From Dolichospermum flos-aquae CCAP 1403/13F (GTDB taxonomy: Bacteria > Cyanobacteriota > Cyanobacteriia > Cyanobacteriales > Nostocaceae), in contig NZ_CP051206.1 in NCBI RefSeq assembly GCF_012516395.1, positions 2,338,501-2,402,500 on the forward strand: DNA of 64,000 nt, in the 5' to 3' direction. Of the stretch, positions 53,413 through 61,471 are shown one piece after another. Each line of letters begins with the position of its first letter. Positions within the stretch are counted from its first letter, which is position 1. The translations under genes were made by a program, and so were the position numbers. The notes beneath the pieces were generated by a model. It was given only the letters and a program-made list of their open reading frames with translations, was not told the origin of the DNA and made no database searches.

Positions 53413-53652
53413 ATGAATAATCATCGTCTTGAAATCAACGACCTAATTGATAGTGCTGTTAATAATGCATTAGCGCGTCGTAACGAGGCTCTAGCATCTG
53501 TATCTAACGAAGAAGCTAAAAACGTTTCTGGTGGTATAGCTCTTACCACAAGCGGTGTGAGACTCATCAAACCCATTTGGTTGGGAATAATCATCCGTGA
53601 TCCTATCACAATAGGAAAAATTGCACTCCCAACTGATACTTATTTGGCATAA
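53413..53652 (+). CDS. Peptide precursor with double-glycine leader (79 aa)
   Basis: The leader MNNHRLEINDLIDSAVNNAL, continuing ARRNEALASVSNEEAKNVSG, ends at Gly-Gly (residue 41). It has the acidic S-x-E-E-x(3)-V-x-GG pattern cut by C39 peptidases. The presumed core of 38 residues is hydrophobic without Cys (IALTTSGVRLIKPIWLGIII, then RDPITIGKIALPTDTYLA). It starts at ATG 53413. It is first in a run with a cysteine-rich protein gene and two more precursors; the matching exporter lies at 57.7-60.4 kb. Confidence 0.75.
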   Translation: MNNHRLEINDLIDSAVNNALARRNEALASVSNEEAKNVSGGIALTTSGVRLIKPIWLGIIIRDPITIGKIALPTDTYLA

Positions 53653-53679
53653 AAATCCTCTTATTTGGAGGCTAAATGG

Positions 53680-54114
53680 ATGAAGGAAATTGCTGAAAAA
53701 ACTACACTCTGCCCCAGTGCTAGACCAGAACCAGGGGAAAGTTTTGTTTTCGGTATCATTGGTGGAACAGTAGCAGAACCTCGTGTAGCCTATCTGAAAC
53801 AGCCTCAACCTATCACAGATGAACTAATAGCTAAAGTTAGTCCTGTGACACCTGCGGAAGTATTTCGTACAGCTTCAACTTGTGCCACAAATGGTTGTCA
53901 ACATTTTGATGGGAAAAATTGTGGTTTAGCTACACGAATTGTCGAAAATTTACCGACAGTAGGAGAGGAATTACCTCCCTGTTCTATACGTCGTGATTGT
54001 CGTTGGTGGCAACAGGAAGGTAAGGCGGCTTGTATGCGTTGTCCGCAAGTAATTACGGATAATTACAATGCTTCTGAATTGTCAATTCAAGTAGCCACAC
54101 CAACGGCTTGTTGA
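53680..54114 (+). CDS. Cysteine-rich protein of the peptide cluster
   Basis: This 144-residue protein starts at ATG 53680 with GGAGG eight bases upstream; a TTG five codons earlier is not needed. It has nine Cys, with spacing C68-x4-C73-x7-C81 and C101-x5-C107-x10-C118-x2-C121, suggesting a metal or Fe-S site. Conserved-looking stretches are PSARPEPGESFVFGIIGGTV and STCATNGCQHFDGKNCGLAT. I do not recognise an enzyme family. It lies between precursor genes, so it may modify, sense or carry their products. Confidence 0.65.
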   Translation: MKEIAEKTTLCPSARPEPGESFVFGIIGGTVAEPRVAYLKQPQPITDELIAKVSPVTPAEVFRTASTCATNGCQHFDGKNCGLATRIVENLPTVGEELPPCSIRRDCRWWQQEGKAACMRCPQVITDNYNASELSIQVATPTAC

Positions 54115-54193
54115 CTTAATATCTTGCACCATAATCTGAGTTTCCGATTTTTTCTAGATTTTTTGACTTTTTAAAACCAAGGAGAATACCAAA

Positions 54194-54373
54194 ATGGCTC
54201 GCATTCAAATTGCTGACTTGCATAGTGAAAACTTTGTTGAACTGACTGCTGAAGAACAATATTTAATTCAAGGTGGTTTTTGGTGGGTTGCTGCTGGTGC
54301 TGTTGCTGTTTATGTTATAGAGCATTGGTCCGATATTAAAAAAGGTGTTTCTGATGCTTGGAATGGAAACTAA
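54194..54373 (+). CDS. Class II bacteriocin-like precursor with GG leader (59 aa)
   Basis: It starts at ATG 54194 with AAGGAGAA upstream. The leader MARIQIADLHSENFVELTAE plus EQYLIQGG is a textbook double-glycine leader. The core FWWVAAGAVAVYVIEHWSDI, then KKGVSDAWNGN, is aromatic and hydrophobic, then amphipathic, with no Cys. The length and layout match class II bacteriocin-like or NHLP-type precursors of cyanobacteria. It is the second precursor of the cluster. Confidence 0.8.
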   Translation: MARIQIADLHSENFVELTAEEQYLIQGGFWWVAAGAVAVYVIEHWSDIKKGVSDAWNGN

Positions 54374-54435
54374 TTAAAAGTTGCCTTCTTGTTTTGCAGA
54401 AATCAATTGTTATTAGTGTGGAGAAAATTAACATC

Positions 54436-54609
54436 ATGAAAGGTAGAATCAGCATTCTAGATATCAATTCAGACTACTTGCAAGAATTAACAGAGGATAG
54501 TTTTATTAATTCGATTTTTGGCGGTAAACCAACACTAGAAACTAGCTTTGCTTATGACGTAGCTTGGGCAGTTACTAAAGGCGTTAAATGGGTAGTGGAT
54601 CTGTTTTAA
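54436..54609 (+). CDS. Class II bacteriocin-like precursor with GG leader (57 aa)
   Basis: It starts at ATG 54436 with GGAGAAAA upstream; a longer frame back to 54358 overlaps the preceding gene and is unlikely. The leader reads KGRISILDINSDYLQELTED, then SFINSIFGG. The core KPTLETSFAYDVAWAVTKGV, then KWVVDLF, is short and amphipathic. It is the third precursor and its core is unrelated to the other two, a typical arrangement of one exporter with several products. Confidence 0.78.
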   Translation: MKGRISILDINSDYLQELTEDSFINSIFGGKPTLETSFAYDVAWAVTKGVKWVVDLF

Positions 54610-54653
54610 TCTCAGAATTTGAGTAGTGTAATCTCAGAGCATAAAACCAATTT

Positions 54654-54766
54654 CTCGTTCCCAGTCTCCGACTGGGAATGCTACCTAGAGGCTCTGCCTC
54701 CATAATTTAGTATCAATGAAGGCAGAGCCTTCTGTAATTCATTCCCATACAGAGTATGGGAACGAG
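54654..54766. repeat. 113-bp structured repeat, copy A
   Basis: The ends CTCGTTCCC and GGGAACGAG are complementary. Inside are CCCAGTC…GACTGGG and AGGCTCTGCC…GGCAGAGCCT hairpins. A copy of identical length lies at 55776-55888 in the same orientation, so the two flank the isomerase gene as direct repeats. It is a MITE-like cyanobacterial element. Confidence 0.9.
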
Positions 54767-54784
54767 AACATTTTTGTGATTAAA

Positions 54785-55522
54785 TCACTCGAAATTCACA
54801 TTAATCTCTGTTTGATTAACTTGTTTTTTGATCCAACTTAATAGTAAATCGCTGACAATTTGCTGACGCAATTTATCATTCAATTCCGGCTGAATAATCT
54901 CCTCAACAAAAATTAAATGTACCCCTTTAGAAGTAATTATCGGTTTAATTACCTGTGGAGGTTTCGCACCAAAGACAGCAGCAGATATTTCTGGCTTTAA
55001 ATCCTGACGATTTAATACTCCTAAATATCCCCCTTTACGACGTAATTCTATATCTTGAATATATTGGTGAGCTACATCATAAAAACTCATTTCTCCTTCT
55101 TTGACTGCATAAAAAAGTTCTATTGCTAGATCTTCATCATTAAATACAACTTCATACATGACCACACCAGCATAATTTAGCTGATTTTCAAAGAAGAAAG
55201 GTTCGATTTGATCAGAAAATAAATGCTTGCTTAACTTACCAGTAACCACACCAGTATAGACTATATCTTCAAAATCATCTATAGATAAACTATGTTTTTC
55301 TAACCATTTCCAAGTGTCATTAGCACTGGTCATATCATTAGTTAATCGCAGAAAATCCGCTGCTTTTTGTAATTCTTCAACTTCTACTTTTATCCCTGCT
55401 TCTTCCGCAGCATTTATAATCACTTTTCGGCTGATAATTTGCTCAACTAACTCAGGTATTTTACAGGATAATTTAATTTGTTGTAAAATATCTGATTGGG
55501 TAATGGTGATAGGTTCGGACAT
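54785..55522 (-). CDS. Parvulin-type peptidyl-prolyl isomerase (PpiC/SurA-like)
   Basis: This 245-residue protein has an N-terminal helical SurA-like region (KIPELVEQIISRKVIINAAE, EELQKAADFLRLTNDM) and a rotamase domain at about 115-215 with GGYLGVLNRQDLKPEISAAV and VIKPIITSKGVHLIFVEE. No signal peptide is seen, so it would be cytosolic unless exported otherwise. In cyanobacteria such genes regularly sit beside HlyD/C39-ABC exporters, suggesting a folding or docking role in peptide export. It starts at ATG 55522, downstream of hlyD on the same strand. Confidence 0.82.
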   Translation of the reverse strand: MSEPITITQSDILQQIKLSCKIPELVEQIISRKVIINAAEEAGIKVEVEELQKAADFLRLTNDMTSANDTWKWLEKHSLSIDDFEDIVYTGVVTGKLSKHLFSDQIEPFFFENQLNYAGVVMYEVVFNDEDLAIELFYAVKEGEMSFYDVAHQYIQDIELRRKGGYLGVLNRQDLKPEISAAVFGAKPPQVIKPIITSKGVHLIFVEEIIQPELNDKLRQQIVSDLLLSWIKKQVNQTEINVNFE

Positions 55523-55775
55523 AATTTGCTCCTTAAATACATAAATTATACCCCACCCTAACCCTCCCCTTGCTAAGGGGATGTTTTAAAAGTTTTTAAT
55601 GTGTAAACAGACCCCTCTCCAAACCTCTCCCCTACCAGGGGAGAGGCTTTAAAACCCCCATTCCCTTGTAGGGAAGGGGGGGAGGGGGGTTAGGTTTTTG
55701 GAGATTATGGGTTTCATATAATACTTTTCAAACAACCTCTAAAGGGAGGGGACTGAATTAATTGTTTTCCCCCTT
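55523..55775. other. Spacer of repeat-derived sequence
   Basis: No gene is seen. It holds a second type of dispersed repeat with ACCCCACCCTAACCCTCCCC and CCCTACCAGGGGAGAGG, and a GGGAAGGGGGGGAGGGGGGT run. Some parts can pair. Confidence 0.6.
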
Positions 55776-55888
55776 CTCGTTCCCAGTCTCCGACTGGGAA
55801 TGCTACCTAGAGGCTCTGCCTCCATGACCTAGTATTAATGAAGGCAGAGCCTTCCGTAATTCATTCCCATACAGAGTATGGGAACGAG
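55776..55888. repeat. 113-bp structured repeat, copy B
   Basis: It is the same element as at 54654-54766, differing at a handful of positions (for example CATGACCTAGTATTAATG against CATAATTTAGTATCAATG). Confidence 0.9.
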
Positions 55889-55929
55889 GGAAACAAGGGA
55901 GGACTAAGGGAGGTAATTCGATAAATTTT

Positions 55930-57432
55930 CTACAATTTTACTCCCCCTTGTTGCAATTTTTTAAAGGGGTCAAGTAGAAAATCAATAATTCGTCGCTGAC
56001 GGACAATTACCTCAGCGGTTGCTGTATCCCCTGGACGCAAAGGAATACATTTATTAGCAGCGGGAATACAACTTTTTTTGAGAGAAATTTCTAAGTTATA
56101 AGCGGCTACTTTGCCATTAGCTGTATCTATTTCTATCGTATTAGGAGAAATTTTAATTAACTCTCCTGAGATAATACCATAATCCTGAAACGGATAAGCA
56201 TCAAATTTGAGTTTTACTGGTAATCCTAACCGCAAAAAACCACTATCTGTAGTTGCCATTTGCGCTCGAATTATTAAGGGTGAATTATCTTGAGCAATTT
56301 CAGCAACCATTGTCCCTACCTGCACAACCGAACCAGGTTTTTGAATTGGTAATTGAAATAATATCCCATTCACAGAAGCTTTAATTTCCCGCTGTCCCAA
56401 CTGAAATTTTAAGGAATCAATTTGGCGTTTAGTTTGAGAAATATCTGATTTGAGAGAACTAATATCTGTATCTAAACTTTTCTGTTGTTCGGCGATTTTT
56501 AACACCGCTGACTGACCAGAAAGAGTTAAAGTTTGATAGCTTCTTTGCTGTTCTCCCAGTCGCAATTTAGCCTGTTCAATATCGGCATGAGCTTGGCGCA
56601 AATTCCGCTCATAACTACTTTGTTGTTCTGCTAAACGTAACTTAGCTTGTTGAACATCTGATTGGGTTTGTGCATATAATTTTTGCTTTTCCTTAGCGAT
56701 ATCTTGCTTGTCTACTAAATTAATTTCTGGAATTACTCCCTGTTGTCTGAGTTGACTATAGCGTTTTACTTCTCGCTGACTACTTAATAAACTACTCTCT
56801 GCTAATTGATTAGTAGTTTGACTATTAATTAGGGTTTGTCGCGCTTGATTAAGTTGAGATAATCTTTCTTCTTTCTGAAATTGATAGGCATTTTTTAGGG
56901 TATTAATATTCTGTTGCGCTTGATCAATTTGTGCTTGTTTCTCTAATTGTTGAGATTGATTTTGTTGTTGTTGGGTTGCTAAGGAGACAATTAACTGATT
57001 TTTGGAGGATTTTAACTGAGAAATTCGGTTTAATTGTCCTTCCAATTTATCTTGAACTTGACGTAATTCTGATTTGACTAATGCCGATTCTAATAATAAT
57101 AGAGTTTGTCCGGCTTTGACTGTTTCACCTTCTTTAACTTGAATTTCTGCAACTGTTCCCCCTACAGCCGCATCTAATTTCACGGTTTTATCTTTAGGTT
57201 CAATACGTCCTCTTCCTGTACCAGTTTCATCTACTTTAGATAGCAAAGACCAAGGTAAAACTATGGAGACAATGAAGACTAAAAGATATAATAGTCCCCG
57301 TGTCCAAACCTGGGGTAAACTATCAAGTGATTCTTTGGTAATTTCCGACCAATCTTCATTGGTAATTTCTGGTAATTCTGGTGATAAGATATCATCAGAT
57401 TTTGTGATATTCCCATTTAATGTACTTGTCAT
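55930..57432 (-). CDS. HlyD-family membrane fusion protein
   Basis: This 500-residue adaptor links an inner-membrane ABC exporter to the outer membrane. It has one membrane helix at about 44-66 (RGLLYLLVFIVSIVLPWSLL), a lipoyl/barrel segment IQVKEGETVKAGQTLLLLES, and a long Gln-rich periplasmic coiled-coil hairpin of about 230 residues (QVQDKLEGQLNRISQLKSSK to IDSLKFQLGQREI). A C-terminal barrel has GSVVQVGTMVAEIAQDNSPL. It starts at ATG 57432. It pairs with the C39-ABC gene directly upstream on the same strand, separated by a duplicated repeat. Confidence 0.9.
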   Translation of the reverse strand: MTSTLNGNITKSDDILSPELPEITNEDWSEITKESLDSLPQVWTRGLLYLLVFIVSIVLPWSLLSKVDETGTGRGRIEPKDKTVKLDAAVGGTVAEIQVKEGETVKAGQTLLLLESALVKSELRQVQDKLEGQLNRISQLKSSKNQLIVSLATQQQQNQSQQLEKQAQIDQAQQNINTLKNAYQFQKEERLSQLNQARQTLINSQTTNQLAESSLLSSQREVKRYSQLRQQGVIPEINLVDKQDIAKEKQKLYAQTQSDVQQAKLRLAEQQSSYERNLRQAHADIEQAKLRLGEQQRSYQTLTLSGQSAVLKIAEQQKSLDTDISSLKSDISQTKRQIDSLKFQLGQREIKASVNGILFQLPIQKPGSVVQVGTMVAEIAQDNSPLIIRAQMATTDSGFLRLGLPVKLKFDAYPFQDYGIISGELIKISPNTIEIDTANGKVAAYNLEISLKKSCIPAANKCIPLRPGDTATAEVIVRQRRIIDFLLDPFKKLQQGGVKL

Positions 57433-57735
57433 AATGCACCTTTTTCTTAGTATGAATTTATGGTAGGTTGGGTTGAGGAACGAAACCCAACTATAATCAT
57501 TGTTAAATCATTGTTGGGTTTCGCTATGGCTCAACCCAACCTACGTTAGTGTTTGTAATTGCTGTTGATTTAGATTCTCATGAATTTGTCATAATGCACC
57601 TTTTTCTTAGTATGAATTTATGGTAGGTTGGGTTGAGGAACGAAACCCAACTATAATCATTATTAAATCATTGTTGGGTTTCGCTATGGCTCAACCCAAC
57701 CTACGTTAGTGTTTGTAACTGCTGTTGATTTAGAT
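57427..57735. repeat. Tandem duplication (two 149-bp copies, 160-bp period)
   Basis: 57427-57575 and 57587-57735 are near-identical. Each unit contains the first codons of hlyD, a hairpin repeat (GTAGGTTGGGTTGAGGAACG…GTTGGGTTTCGCTATGGCTC) and the last ten codons of the ABC exporter gene. The second copy holds the real exporter end and the first holds the real hlyD start, so both genes stay intact. The duplication inserted an extra hairpin between them. Confidence 0.9.
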
Positions 57736-60409
57736 AGAAATAATGTCCTTTTTTAGCCATTAATTCCTCATGACTGCCACTTTCAATTAACACACCTCTA
57801 TCTAGTACCAAAATTAAATCAGCATTTCGCACGGTGGAAAGACGATGGGCAATTACTAAGGTAGTTTTTCCTTTGAGAATTGTGTTAAAATTCTGTTGAA
57901 TTATCCTTTCTGATTCAGTGTCTAAATGAGAAGTTGCCTCATCTAAAACCAATAATTTGGGATTACCTAATAATGCTCTAGCAATGGCTATTCTCTGTCT
58001 TTGTCCACCAGATAATAAACCTCCACCTTCACCAATTTGGCTTTCATAACCCATGGGTAATTTTTTGATAAATTCATCAGCACCAGCCATTTTTGCTGCG
58101 GCAATTACTTCTGATAAAGGTATTTCTGGATGTCCTAAACTGATATTTTCTCGAATTGTTCCACCAAATAAAAATGTGTCTTGGTCAACTACACCAATTT
58201 GTTGCCGAAAAGAACGCAAGGAAAGACTAGTAATATCTTGTTCATCAATTAAAACTTTACCATCTGTGGGGGGATACAAGCCGACAACTAATTTAGAAAT
58301 GGTGGTTTTTCCTGAGCCACTGCGTCCCACTAAGGCTACCATTTGTCCAGGTTTGATTTCAAAACTGAGGTTTTCTAATATATTAATATCGCTTTCTGGA
58401 TGATAGCGAAATGTGACGTTTTCAAAGCGAATATGCCCCTGAATTGCTGGTAAATTCTGCCGTGATTGATTTTGTAAGTCTTCTTCTGGTTCTGTGTCTA
58501 AAACATCGTTAATTCTTTCTACTGCAATCACAACTTCTTGCAATTCATTCCATAAGACAATTAACCGTTGGAAGGGATGAATAATATTACCCAGCAGCAT
58601 ATTAAATGCTACTAATTGTCCCACAGTTAACTGATTATGAATTACCAAATATGCCCCAAACCATAATAAAGCTGTGGTAGCTATTGCTTCAATTGTGTTA
58701 CTAAAAATTTGTAACCTATTGCTGATAACTTGCCCGGAAAAGTTGGTTTTTATCTCCTTATTTAATAATTCTTCCCAATGCCATCTTACTGTTTGTTCTA
58801 CTGCTGTAGCTTTCACCGTTCTCACGCCAGTTAAAGCTTCTATTAAATAACTGCTTTCTTTGTTAACTGCATTGAATATTTCTCTGGAAATCCTTTGTAA
58901 AAAGGGTGTGGCAATTAAGGCTAATAAGGCAAAGGGTGGGACAATTATTAAAGCTAATAATGCCATTTTCCAACTGTACCAAAACATCAAGCCTAGATAG
59001 ATAAAGACAGTGAATAAATCTAGGAGAATTGATAATGCTTCACCCGATAAAAAGCGTTGAATTTTGCGGTTTTCCTGCACGCGAGAAATAATATCCCCAA
59101 CATAACGAGTCTCGAAAAAACTCAGGGGTAAACGCAATGTATGACGAATAAAACCGACAATTAATGCTAAGTCTATCCGATTAGCTATATGATCTAAAAG
59201 ATATTGCCTTAAACCAGTCATAGCCACCCGAAAAAGGCTAAAAATCAACAATCCTATTCCTACTGCTGTCAGGGTCAGTTCTGACCGTTGTACCACTACC
59301 CGATCTAAAATTAATTGGGTAAATAAGGGGGTAATTAAGCCAAATATCTGGATGAATATGGAAGCGATAAATACTTCCAACATGACTACAGAATGGGGTT
59401 TTATTAACTCAAAAAATTGCCAAAAAGGTGTAGATGTCTCTTTCGTTTCTTTGAGCATTGCTGTCGGTTGTAACAACAATGTATAACCAGTCCAGTCGTT
59501 GTTAAATTCCTCATGGGTGAGGGTGCGTTGACCAATAGCAGGGTCTGCCACAATTACATATTTAGCGGTAATTTCGTAGACCACTATGTAATGTTTGCCT
59601 TCCCAGTGAACAATAGCAGGTAATTTTTGCTTTCCTAACTGCTTTAAACTAGCTTTGACAGGTCTAGTGGCAAAACCTAGACTTTCTGCGGCTGTTAATA
59701 ACCCCCGCAAGGATGCACCATTGCGGTCTACATTGGCAATATCACGCAAGCGATTTACACTAAAACGTTTCCCCCAATACCTGGACACCATGACTAAACA
59801 AGCTGCTCCGCAGTCAGAACCACTCTGTTGGGCAAAGAATGGATAGCGCCCCATTACCTTTTGCCATAAATGCCCCACCCGTTGTCTGGGACTGGGAAAA
59901 TAGGCTTTACTAATTTTTGATTCTGAGGTCAAATAGGGGGTTGAATCTGAATTGTCGTTCTCTGGAGAGCTTGGTTTTATGGGTGTATAATCTGTGTTTC
60001 TCAGGAGTGAGTATGCTTTCTCCCATAAATGTTCTCGAATTTGGGGATACTTGGCTATTAATGGCAATAGTAACTTTTCTGGCAAGAAGCATAACTGTAA
60101 ATTTGCTGAAGCTCTGGCTGCATAAGGCTCAAATTTAGATTGGGGAAACAAAGTAAATTCACTGAAAGATTCTCCAGATTCTAGAGTAGTAATTAATTCG
60201 TCTTTATCATCTAATAGTCTGACTTTGCCCGTAATGATAATGTAAATGCCCGGTTCAACATTCTTTCCTGTCCAGAATTTGCCGACTTTAGGGTTGATAG
60301 ACTGAAGTTCGGGAAGATAGTGATAAAATTCTTCTGCGGTTAGTGAATACCCCAATGTATTGTTGATTTGTTGCAGAGATACTAATTGAGCGGATATATT
60401 GTGCGCCAT
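57701..60409 (-). CDS. C39-peptidase ABC exporter with N-terminal cNMP-like domain
   Basis: This 902-residue protein has a cyclic-nucleotide-binding-like barrel at 40-120 (PGIYIIITGKVRLLDD), then a C39 peptidase with Cys200 (SGSDCGAACL), His273 (GKHYIVV) and Asp289 (VADPAIG). Six membrane helices and a nucleotide-binding domain follow, with Walker A VGRSGSGKTT, signature LSGGQRQRIAIARAL and Walker B LLVLDEAT. It cuts GG leaders and exports the peptides, matching the precursors at 53.4-54.6 kb. It starts at ATG 60409. The cNMP-like domain may gate activity; it lacks an obvious phosphate-binding cassette. Confidence 0.93.
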   Translation of the reverse strand: MAHNISAQLVSLQQINNTLGYSLTAEEFYHYLPELQSINPKVGKFWTGKNVEPGIYIIITGKVRLLDDKDELITTLESGESFSEFTLFPQSKFEPYAARASANLQLCFLPEKLLLPLIAKYPQIREHLWEKAYSLLRNTDYTPIKPSSPENDNSDSTPYLTSESKISKAYFPSPRQRVGHLWQKVMGRYPFFAQQSGSDCGAACLVMVSRYWGKRFSVNRLRDIANVDRNGASLRGLLTAAESLGFATRPVKASLKQLGKQKLPAIVHWEGKHYIVVYEITAKYVIVADPAIGQRTLTHEEFNNDWTGYTLLLQPTAMLKETKETSTPFWQFFELIKPHSVVMLEVFIASIFIQIFGLITPLFTQLILDRVVVQRSELTLTAVGIGLLIFSLFRVAMTGLRQYLLDHIANRIDLALIVGFIRHTLRLPLSFFETRYVGDIISRVQENRKIQRFLSGEALSILLDLFTVFIYLGLMFWYSWKMALLALIIVPPFALLALIATPFLQRISREIFNAVNKESSYLIEALTGVRTVKATAVEQTVRWHWEELLNKEIKTNFSGQVISNRLQIFSNTIEAIATTALLWFGAYLVIHNQLTVGQLVAFNMLLGNIIHPFQRLIVLWNELQEVVIAVERINDVLDTEPEEDLQNQSRQNLPAIQGHIRFENVTFRYHPESDINILENLSFEIKPGQMVALVGRSGSGKTTISKLVVGLYPPTDGKVLIDEQDITSLSLRSFRQQIGVVDQDTFLFGGTIRENISLGHPEIPLSEVIAAAKMAGADEFIKKLPMGYESQIGEGGGLLSGGQRQRIAIARALLGNPKLLVLDEATSHLDTESERIIQQNFNTILKGKTTLVIAHRLSTVRNADLILVLDRGVLIESGSHEELMAKKGHYFYLNQQQLQTLT

Positions 60410-61066
60410 AAATGTCTGAATCCTTTACTGCTTTGTGAAAATTAATAGGTATAATTTCCGAGGAATCGGTGGTATTTGCTTTTTTGATGTCAGCAATTGA
60501 TATTTTGGGTTCTGTAGCTGATTTCGGGCTATTTTGTCCATCATGACTGGGTTTCGGTCGAGTGGATAAGCCCATTTGTTTGAGAAGTCGCTTAAAGTGG
60601 CGATCGCTAACTTCAAAGCCAAATTCTTCGCATAGATGTTTCTGTAACCAATTCAATGTCCAGTGTTGAGAACCATAACCATAATCACGAGGATTACTGT
60701 AAAATAATTCTTTTAATCGTTGTAAGTATTCATTACTAACTAATTTAGGGCGACCAATCGGACAATCCAATCTTGCCATTGATGCGCCATTCCCTGACGA
60801 GCTATGTGTATCCAATGTCTAGCGGTTGCGGGACAACACCCCAAAATTTCACAAATTTCTGCTTGAGTTATCCCTTGGTCCGCTAACAACATAATTTGAA
60901 TCCGTTGCCGCTGGGATTGAGAGCAATTCTCTTGTAATGATTTTAACAGCATTTGTCGCTGAAAATCTGTTAACAAGTTACTTGAAGAATTGCTCCCCGC
61001 TCTATTTGTCCATTGATATGTATACATAAATGGTTCAATATCGTAAAAATCAAACTCCGCAAGCAT
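60288..61066 (-). pseudogene. Helix-turn-helix gene with a single-base frameshift
   Basis: Two overlapping minus-strand frames form one protein. The first (from ATG 61066) reads LAEFDFYDIEPFMYTYQWTN, then TQAEICEILGCCPATARHWI, an HTH. It passes out of frame near 60770 at HQWQD. The second continues DCPIGRPKLVSNEYLQRLKE, then a winged-helix half RHFKRLLKQMGLSTRPKPSH. Inserting one base near GATTGGATTG would join them. The product resembles IS630-type/winged HTH proteins often seen upstream of cyanobacterial C39-ABC genes. It may be a broken regulator, or read through by frameshifting. The tail overlaps the exporter start. Confidence 0.7.
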
Positions 61067-61471
61067 CCTAGTTCCCTCTTAATGAGAACTTTGTCTTATG
61101 TCTTGGTGTAACTGATACATTATAATACTAATGCTATCTTAATAGAACCCATCTTCCGCTTGTTCCTGACAATGGATTTTAATACCATTTTTGGTAATTC
61201 ATAGCGGCTCTTGTGTCTTTTTTCTACTGATAATCTCATGTAATCAATAAGCCAAGGATTTTACTAGGGTATTGACATCCGGAAATTTTATGCTATTGTC
61301 AAGATATAAAATCTGAAAGTTTTCATATCTAAAAATTAGCGTTGCGGAAGGAAAGAATTTTTTGCACGCAGAGACGCAGAGGCGCAAAGAGTATAAAGTT
61401 TTATTTGCTGAATTTTATTGAGCATACTTTGTGATATAGTAATCACGACTTGACAAGTAATACCAGTTAAC
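61067..61471. other. Intergenic region between divergent genes
   Basis: No gene is seen. It contains part of the dispersed GCACGCAGAGACGCAGAGGC repeat near 61362 and AT-rich promoter-like sequence (GATACATTATAATACTAATG near 61112) on the side of the HTH gene. Confidence 0.45.

Noticed and set aside
60425-60622. 65-codon minus-strand frame within the HTH gene
   Set aside because: It is an alternative frame of the frameshifted HTH gene with no family features.
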